From: Haliotis asinina
Taxonomy: Eukaryota > Mollusca > Gastropoda > Lepetellida > Haliotidae
Reading direction: 5' to 3'
Length of the DNA stretch: 64,000 nt
Assembly (NCBI RefSeq): GCF_037392515.1
Contig: NC_090288.1
Span: 15,419,969-15,483,968, forward strand
Shown here: one piece after another, positions 59,001 through 64,000 of the stretch
Numbering within the stretch: the stretch's first letter is position 1
Layout: each line of letters starts with the position of its first letter
Notes under the pieces: generated by a model
Database searches by the model: none
What the model was told of the DNA's origin: nothing
The model's input: the letters and a program-made list of their open reading frames with translations, nothing else
Position numbers and translations under genes: made by a program

Positions 59001-62000
59001 GTAATATGAAATGACCTGAAGGTCAGCCCGTACAGACAAACGGTTCTGGTCAAAAATCTATTTCTGATCCTCTCATTGGAAACGTGTTTTTTTTTCAAAT
59101 TGTAAACTGTCATCACTGATTTCGGGGCTTATTTAATTAAATATTTCATTCATAGTTCTGATGAACTCCTAATAGCTTTTCACTGTTTCATATGAAGAGC
59201 CGCGGTGTATCACTGGTTAAATTCGAATTTGTCATTAATTTGATAATAAAGTAAACATGACGAGATTGTCGTTTCCATTTTTAGCTGAATTCCATTAAAA
59301 TGTATTGTAAAGCTATTGTAGTTCGTGAATGGTTATGAAAAATAGAGATGCTAGATATGGTATGAGGTTTGACAATGGAGACATGCACGGAGGTTTTCGC
59401 TGATGAATCTCCCCTGTTTGTTTCTCGAGCAAACAACAGTGTTGTCATCAATTTAAAATCACTCACAGGATCGACACTTTCATCATTGCCCAGAAGCAGA
59501 TCAAATATTAGACCGTCCTGGGTCGGATTCAAGGCAGCAACGTTCCATCACCTGTTAATACGTAGGACGCTCATATTGCTAGTTGCAGGATGATAAGATC
59601 CGGTTTTGCCAGGTGAAAGTTTGGAGGATCCCGCTCTGAACGCATGTAGGAAAGATCCATTTCGGTGTTCGAGTTTCGGATGATGCAGCTGCATGGCAGA
59701 GACAGTGAAGATCAGATTTTATATATGAGGGCGGAAGTGCAGAATTACTTATTTTGGATATGTATTGGGAAGATACGAAAGTTGATTGGAAACCAAGATT
59801 TGGATTTCGGATTCGGGGTTAGGAGGTTGGAGGTTCAAGTGTGATGAATGAAAGGTTACAATCTGAGGTCTTGAGTGAATTCTCTTGTTTTGGGGTGGCC
59901 AAAATGGGGTCTTGGTGTGGGACGTTGGGAGTTTGGAGGTTGGGGTTTTGTGATGTTCCAGACGCCCCGTGTTCCTGTGGACGTGTGTGAGTCATCTTTA
60001 GTGTCTCGAGCGTATGACCTTTATGGGTAAAGTCTGCAACGGAGAACGAACTGAAAGTCAATTACGATAAAACACCATCAGCCGTGGCGCTTGAGATGCG
60101 TCATATATCTATCCATGTGATACTTCTTCCTCCTCTTCCTCCTCACCATCATCATCATCATCTGCATCATGATAAACTGAAAGCACATTGAACTACTAAC
60201 GTGCAGTGCTACAACTGGAGGTCAGCTACACAGAGACAATACGGAAACTTGCTTACAGAAGCAGAATATCCAAATTAAAAATGTCAACTTATTGATATCC
60301 CTGAGATCATGTGAAGCAATCATTTTAAGCAACGTGAACAGTCAGCACAAGAAGTTGTGCGAAACCACGCGGCATTCCGATAAAAATAAATGTAAACAGT
60401 TTCATGTTGTATTTGATGTAATGTCCAAGATTATATCAGCCATTACTATCACCTCCCGCCAAATCCTGATCAATAGCAATACATATCAATTACCTAGCAA
60501 TATGATTTACGAGAGTAGCCTCGATGCCACTTGTGAGTTCAAAGCGAGGCCGAGACGGCAATCGGAAAATTGGTTTGGCTTCGGTTGGAGCGATATCCTG
60601 GCAACAGCCAGGGAAGCTCTTGAAGTTACTCTGACATTTCTGGAGGTTTTTTGTGGAAAAAACGCTTTGCATCACGAACATTCACAAAAATAGATGAGCA
60701 GAAATACCTTATTAACACAGTCTCTTAGACAAATGCGCAGGAACGCGTGGTGAAACACATCCATGTTTTTCGCCTCCTCAGATGAAATTGACTGTATTAC
60801 CCGCAAGTCAGTTTTCAGTTTATTTTACACGGAGAAGGATTTCAAGAAAAGTCAGTTCAAATTTCTCATAGATTTATGTCAAGAGTTGTGCATTCTTGTT
60901 CCAAGGATACTCTGTACTGTATTTTAACAGCGAGGCAAAAAGCATACTGGAAACGGTGTTCAGAGTTCGTCATATTATATCATGGGATAAGTTATGTCAG
61001 GAGGAGCAAAATCTGTTATGATCATCAAAACAAGGAGCCAAGACGACCCTGATTAACTCCATGCAGCGTGCATAAGATGCGGCACGTGTGTACGCGCTAA
61101 TGGAGAATGTCACTCCTGTTCGTGATGGTTTAAGCGACTCATATGAAAACAAATATGAATATCATAATTTTTTGGTGCACATCTACTGAAACAAAAACGT
61201 ATGATGCTGGGCGGGTAAACTGGAAAGATTTATGACTGTTTTTTTCACAAACTGTAACTATGATTAACAAAACTATAAGATCTTAAGTACACACCCAGCC
61301 TCCATTTCATGCATTATTCTGTTTATAAGTACACGGAGCGAATGTGGCGTAAAACAATACCCACTCACTATCGAATGTAACGATAAAATCCTACAATTTC
61401 ATAAGCAGTTATAATACGTAGAAGGAAACGCCATGTACGAAATAATACGTTAAGTGATTGAATTAAACGAGGGAGTTGAGAGTAACATCATTTTAAATAG
61501 TATCTCAACAATTATAGTGAGTGAGTTTGGTTTGACGCCGCTTTTAGCAATTTCCCAGCTTTATCACGGCGCGACATACTAGAAACCCTTCATATTGTAC
61601 CCATGAGGGGAATCGAACTCGGGTCTACGGCGTTACGAGCAAACGCGTTAACCACTAGACTGGCACACGCCCCCTTCCACATCTATAGATTCAGTACGTC
61701 GCCTTAATATGTTAAGCAGATTCTTATTAAGTCTTATTGTTATCATATTTGGGATCACGTTCGTTATTGACAGAATTCTCACAGAGTACACATCCTCCCT
61801 AGCAGCAGCTGACGAGGAGACCGGTGCCATCTGGTTTTCTACACATGCGTGTGCTGTGTCTATACACACAAGCGTTTACACACAAGCGGGACTCAAGTCA
61901 AGGTTGTACATTGGCACGGCTGTTTCCAACATAACCCATGTCATTGTTGCCCATGCGTGTCATTTCGGCATCGCTGTTTGTCTTGTCATTTCCAAATACC

Positions 62001-62649
62001 TGCAAATCTTGCCTTTTCTTTAGGTGGTTCTAGCCCGAAAAAGTGTCTATATTTTGTCCAGATTGTTTGTTCCATGAGTGCTAGATTACGCAGTGCATGC
62101 TGGTATCTTCCCGACAACGTCTTGGGCAGAAGCAGCTGTTTAGCAACGTACATCTTCCGGGGGAGAAGTTGGGGTTGGTTTGGGTCTGGGTCCGGAGCTG
62201 GGGTCGGAAAGAGGGGGTTGGCTGGGGTTAGGGTTGTTGTTAGGGTTGGGGCTTGGATGTGGGTCGGGCTTGTGTTTGATGCCGATTCGTGGTTGAGTTG
62301 AAGCAGGACTTTGGGTTAGTTTGAACTGGGGCTGAGGTTTGAGTAAGGTTTGGTGTGTTTTGGGGTCTGGGTTTTGATTAGGGTTGAGGCTCGGGTTAGG
62401 TTTAGTTTGGGGTAGGGCTGGTGTTAACGCATCCTCGATATCTCCAGGGTATACGTTCCGATATGTCTCCACTATACCCTGGAGGCATCTACGGGTCGGC
62501 CCGATAATTTTATTACCTACCTTTGCTGGCTCCGCATTCTCATAGTAGCCAGTCAGCTGGGCCGCCGTTATAACCGAGCTTGCCAGTGTCAACAAAAGCA
62601 GCACTTGCAAGGTTTGCTCGCCGTGAGACTCACGATTTGGGGAAATCAT
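46916..62649 (-). CDS. Secreted, probably GPI-anchored protein, unrecognised family, six proposed exons
   Basis: Minus-strand exons in coding order are 62649-62521, 54193-54010, 50385-50206, 48761-48654, 47792-47697 and 47052-46916. Phases 0,1,1,1,1 agree throughout and the total is 834 bp, 277 residues. The N-terminus has a signal peptide (LQVLLLLTLASSVITAA). The middle has CISNNFTVGGVYFIFLDK with one N-glycosylation site (NFT), which resembles the closing strands of NTR/NtA-type beta barrels (weak, from memory). Next come two acidic, proline-rich repeats beginning GVTEED. The end is hydrophobic (VLLSVGTMVLCVLVSVL) after ENSGAQ, as in GPI-anchor signals. The four distal exons are well supported by phase and duplication. 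The join to the first exon 8.3 kb away is inference; exons may be missing between. Confidence 0.55.
47095..47227 (-). mobile_element. SINE-2 fragment in duplication copy 1
   Basis: gtccagcaatatcacggcgg, cagaaatgggcttccaacat, ggaatcgaacccagaagttc, and an inverted A box side with taccctatcgcccc. Confidence 0.85.
47697..47792 (-). CDS. Duplicated exon, downstream copy
   Basis: Coding-strand acceptor tatttcag before 47792 and donor gttagt after 47697; phase 1-1, 32 codons. It encodes GVTEEDGVKKCRDYPECIKH and then VEPVPETPMPPK. Confidence 0.72.
48050..48183 (-). mobile_element. SINE-2 fragment in duplication copy 2
   Basis: The same insertion as at 47095-47227, carried along by the duplication, so it predates it. 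Confidence 0.85.
48654..48761 (-). CDS. Duplicated exon, upstream copy
   Basis: The same splice signals and phase 1-1, 36 codons. It encodes GVTEEDAVIRCPDPYPDYPE, CIKYVEPVPETPMPPK. Relative to the other copy it has four extra residues (a PDPY-type step) and a handful of changes, all in frame. Confidence 0.72.
48946..50200. other. Intron with a mollusc-type interspersed repeat
   Basis: At about 49040-49460 lies sequence rich in aaggtcaaggtcac and tgaccttgacctgaa with atgaagaaaatccagt, ending near gtacggacgtacaggcgg. Such ACGGACGG-ended, TGACCTTGA-rich repeats are common in mollusc genomes (from memory). No exon is seen. Confidence 0.45.
50206..50385 (-). CDS. Exon with CISNNFTVGGVYFIFLD block
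   Basis: Coding-strand acceptor tctttcag before 50385, donor gtaaat after 50206; phase 1-1, 60 codons' worth. It encodes YEPGLCISNNFTVGGVYFIF, LDKVGDKLRPSQNEFLLSEE and APLVDDIPIYCEHDINYPS. Two cysteines may pair. Confidence 0.68.
50478..51556 (+). repeat. 18-bp satellite, about 60 units
   Basis: The main unit is attaccatacatgatagt; a variant unit has gcattgccttacatgata. The two types alternate in longer patterns (e.g. the run around 50581-50660 recurs near 51350-51380). As 18 is a multiple of three, frames stay open on both strands for over 1 kb; these are not genes. Confidence 0.96.
51669..51855 (+). mobile_element. SINE-1 copy, 3' truncated
   Basis: acccgtgaagagctggatta, aacccatgcttgccataaga, cacatgtcattgtatcccaa, then loss after cactgaactgtccg. 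Confidence 0.82.
51860..52800. other. Intronic gene-free stretch
   Basis: AT-rich sequence with no recognisable exon or repeat. Confidence 0.4.
52846..53215 (+). mobile_element. Tc1/mariner fragment, N-terminal part of transposase
   Basis: Two overlapping frames carry the DNA-binding half: RPRSGPPRVSAPQEDCDLRV (about 53020-53080) and, after a frame change, TRLLRAAGIRAFRR (about 53130-53172). Both are classic Tc1-like blocks. A TATA-like tataaaacc lies at about 52811. The catalytic part is not recognisable downstream. Subfamily differs from the copy at 14880-15860 (different linker sequence). Confidence 0.7.
53220..54005. other. Intronic gene-free stretch
   Basis: AT-rich; short frames only. 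Some of it may be the eroded rest of the Tc1 fragment. Confidence 0.4.
54010..54193 (-). CDS. Proposed second exon
   Basis: Coding-strand acceptor tattcttcacag before 54193 and donor gtatgt after 54010; phase 0 in, 1 out, 61 codons. It encodes FGHILRHVTRNRRGVLTNSG, HFITSGYWFTVSEKLTNQPC and LLDTNQFVLIDIDSLSKYPP. The phase joins with both neighbours. Confidence 0.52.
55235..55420 (-). mobile_element. SINE-1 copy
   Basis: ggttggtttgttttaagt tail side, cactctcagcaatattcaag, tgatcaacagcatgaacatc, ggtcggcaagcctgatccc. Confidence 0.82.
55446..55708 (+). mobile_element. SINE-1 copy with 14-bp target-site duplication
   Basis: acatccgaaattcg occurs at 55432-55445 and 55709-55722, directly flanking the element. 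The body is near consensus (atgcttgtcgtaagaggcga, gtgcggcgtaaaactaaact). Confidence 0.95.
55725..57940. other. Intronic gene-free stretch
   Basis: Includes repetitive gttataac/ttcgttata text at 55800-55980 and a minus-strand frame at 56808-56587 without known relatives. No exon of the flanking gene could be found. Confidence 0.35.
57945..58065 (+). mobile_element. Degenerate SINE-2 copy
   Basis: gagacttaacggttaaagtg, B box gcgggttcgattccctac, and a worn body with gattgttgggattatattta. Confidence 0.65.
58160..61515. other. Intronic gene-free stretch
   Basis: Short frames only. A frame at 58264-58449 (+) and one at 60292-60693 (+) have protein-like runs (SILVHFQ-like; WFGFGWSDILATAREALEV) but no recognisable family or splice context. 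GT-rich text lies at 59780-59960 and a (TCA/TCC)n run at 60120-60165. Confidence 0.35.
61518..61680 (-). mobile_element. SINE-2 copy, near full length
   Basis: gtgagtgagtttggtttgac, gccgcttttagcaatttccc, tattgtacccatgaggggaa, tcgaactcgggtctacggcg, cgttaaccactagactgg. Confidence 0.92.
62160..62420. repeat. G-rich, telomere-like low-complexity tract
   Basis: Degenerate ggttggggttggtttgggtc with ggggttagggttgttgttag and tgattagggttgagg. It produces an artificial proline/asparagine-rich frame on the minus strand that extends exon 62521-62649. Confidence 0.8.
62422..62530 (-). repeat. Inverted duplication, exon-side arm
   Basis: This arm covers the last 10 bases of the proposed first exon, its donor and the start of the intron. 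Its mirror is at 62831-62940; shared text includes ggagatatcgaggatg and cggaacgtata. Confidence 0.82.
62521..62649 (-). CDS. Proposed first exon, signal peptide
   Basis: ATG at 62649-62647 gives MISPNRESHGEQ, the hydrophobic core LQVLLLLTLASSVITAA and then QLTGYYENAEPAK before the donor gtaggt (phase 0). An earlier in-frame ATG at 62742 would put the hydrophobic core too far inside, so the later one is chosen. A TATA-like tatataaaag lies about 40 bases upstream on the coding strand's far side (62683-62693 on the plus strand), not in a clear core-promoter position. Confidence 0.42.
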
Positions 62650-62830
62650 ACAGACAAATTTATAGGTCCGAAACTTTTTAACTATATATAAAAGAACCCC
62701 ATCTGCCTCTTTCAGAGAACCTCTGCATGGTTTGTTTGCCACGTTTAATCGGTCAGATAATTTAAAAAGCGAGAGTGAGTTGTGATTGGTTCTCTCAACT
62801 TCCCAGCGTAGACACCTGATTGGATAAAAA

Positions 62831-62940
62831 GCCAGTCAAGAGAGGTAATAAATTAATCGGGCAGAGCCGTAGATGCATCCAGGGTGTAGTGGAGACTTTT
62901 CGGAACGTATAACCTGGAGATATCGAGGATGGTGTTAACA
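62831..62940 (+). repeat. Inverted duplication, upstream arm
   Basis: Mirror of 62422-62530 at about 80 percent by eye: aatcgggcagagccgtagat, atccagggtgtagtggagac, cggaacgtataacctggaga. It lies about 180 bases upstream of the proposed start codon. Confidence 0.82.
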
Positions 62941-62944
62941 TGTG

Positions 62945-63765
62945 TTTTCTGCATATCTCTATGAGATAATTAATATATTTCATCAGCATTTCAACACTTA
63001 CACCAGGTTTTTATCTTCTAATATGCTGGTGCATAAACGGAGGGCATGCATACTTCCACTGGTTATTTGAATATAAAGGTAAGGACATACGCATTGTCAA
63101 ATAATGAATATGTCCTAATATCCAGACTAAACGAATGTACTCTGAATTTAACTCCGCCTAACATGAAATAGACATCACTGAGAGCAACTCACTTCTGTGT
63201 AATGCGTCACGAGGGCGTGACCTGATATCGACCTAAGTATATATCAATGACCATGTCAAATGCATTTCTGTCCAGCATCCGCCATTAATGGAATTTGTTG
63301 TTTCTTGTTTACACATGTGCTTGTTGATCTTGTCAGGGCAAACCTCACAGGATGCTACACTACATAGAAGCCTTTGATGTCATGACTTCATTCAGAAGGT
63401 CTCGTGACGTCATTTCCTGATGATGCACGTGCACGGTATGCCAAGGCGTGGCCCCAGAGGGAAATAGGTTGTCAGGAAGAGCATATCAACACCTGTTCCG
63501 ATGCTGATAAATCGGGAAATTATGCTGATACTTCAGTCAGTCAGGATTTGAGTGATAGACATTTGTCTCTTACCTGATTTTAGAGCTGAGGCATGGACTT
63601 GATTTGCCATAGTGTTTACAGACACTACTCCTGTCGCCGGTAAAAGTGAACATGCAAACACTAAAGTTGTACAGCTTGAACACCAGGTACCTGTTTGTCT
63701 GTCTGTCTGTCTGTTCTTTCTTTCTTTCGTGTGTGTTTGTTGTTCAACGCCACATCATATTCAAG
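62945..63765. other. Gene-free stretch
   Basis: Nothing recognised apart from a short (CTGT)n/(TTTC)n run at 63695-63728. Confidence 0.4.
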
Positions 63766-63771
63766 TTGCCC

Positions 63772-63919
63772 GTACAGCTAACAGGATCGGGTGGTCAGAT
63801 TGACACGTCATTTGCGTAGGTCGATGTTCATGCCGTTGATCACTGAATTGTCTGGCCCAGAACCAATTATTTACAGACAGACGCCATATAACTAGAACAA
63901 ACCTCATTCACTCACTCGG
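63772..63919 (+). mobile_element. SINE-1 copy, 5' truncated
   Basis: aacaggatcgggtggtcaga, gccgttgatcactgaattg, cgccatataactagaac, cattcactcactcgg. Confidence 0.82.
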
Positions 63920-63920
63920 T

Positions 63921-64000
63921 CAATACATCATCGAGTCAGACAAGACAATGCAGTGACTGATATTATGAGCATCGAGCCCCGAAGTTAGGCTAACCGTGTC
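63921..64000 (-). mobile_element. SINE-1 copy, cut by the window end
   Basis: catcgagtcagacaagacaa, gtgactgatattatgagcat. It sits tail to tail with the previous copy. Confidence 0.65.

Noticed and set aside
62140-62520. Proline/asparagine-rich extension of the frame at 62140-62742 (minus)
   Set aside because: A good donor sits at 62520 and the remainder is G-rich low-complexity DNA.

Overview
This window looks like genomic DNA from a gastropod mollusc, most likely an abalone (Haliotis) or close relative. The grounds are spliced animal genes with GT-AG introns, a moderate to low GC content, and two very abundant SINE families with ACTC tails whose sequences I associate with abalone. The species call is inference from memory; no search was run.

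Three host genes can be assembled from exons whose reading phases agree. (1) At 1-5119 (+) lie the last four exons of a Cys-loop ligand-gated anion channel of the glycine/glutamate-receptor type, running from the Cys-loop through M1-M4 to the stop; the 5' part is off the window. (2) At 29585-38070 (+) is a complete four-exon gene for a 279-residue Rolling stone (Rost) family membrane protein. (3) At 62649-46916 (-) is a proposed six-exon gene of 277 residues for a secreted, probably GPI-anchored protein I do not recognise. It contains a tandemly duplicated phase 1-1 exon.

Region by region: 1-5.1 kb channel gene with SINE- and MITE-filled introns; 5.1-14 kb flank with a CR1/L2-type LINE (8.0-10.1 kb) and another possible LINE tail; 14.9-15.9 kb Tc1/mariner fossil; 19.1-20.9 kb Polinton DNA polymerase fossil; 21-29 kb mostly repeats; 29.5-38.1 kb the Rost gene, whose introns carry three different tandem arrays; 38-46.9 kb SINEs, MITEs, a foldback element and an unrecognised ORF; 46.9-62.7 kb the minus-strand gene with an 18-bp satellite and a Tc1 fragment in its introns; 62.7-64 kb repeats.

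The three genes are unrelated and independently transcribed; nothing suggests that they work together. The most distinctive features are the recent exon duplication, the birth of a 53-bp satellite from the core of a palindromic MITE, and the way arrays abut the splice sites of the Rost gene. Most gene-free stretches hold degenerate repeats or nothing I can recognise.
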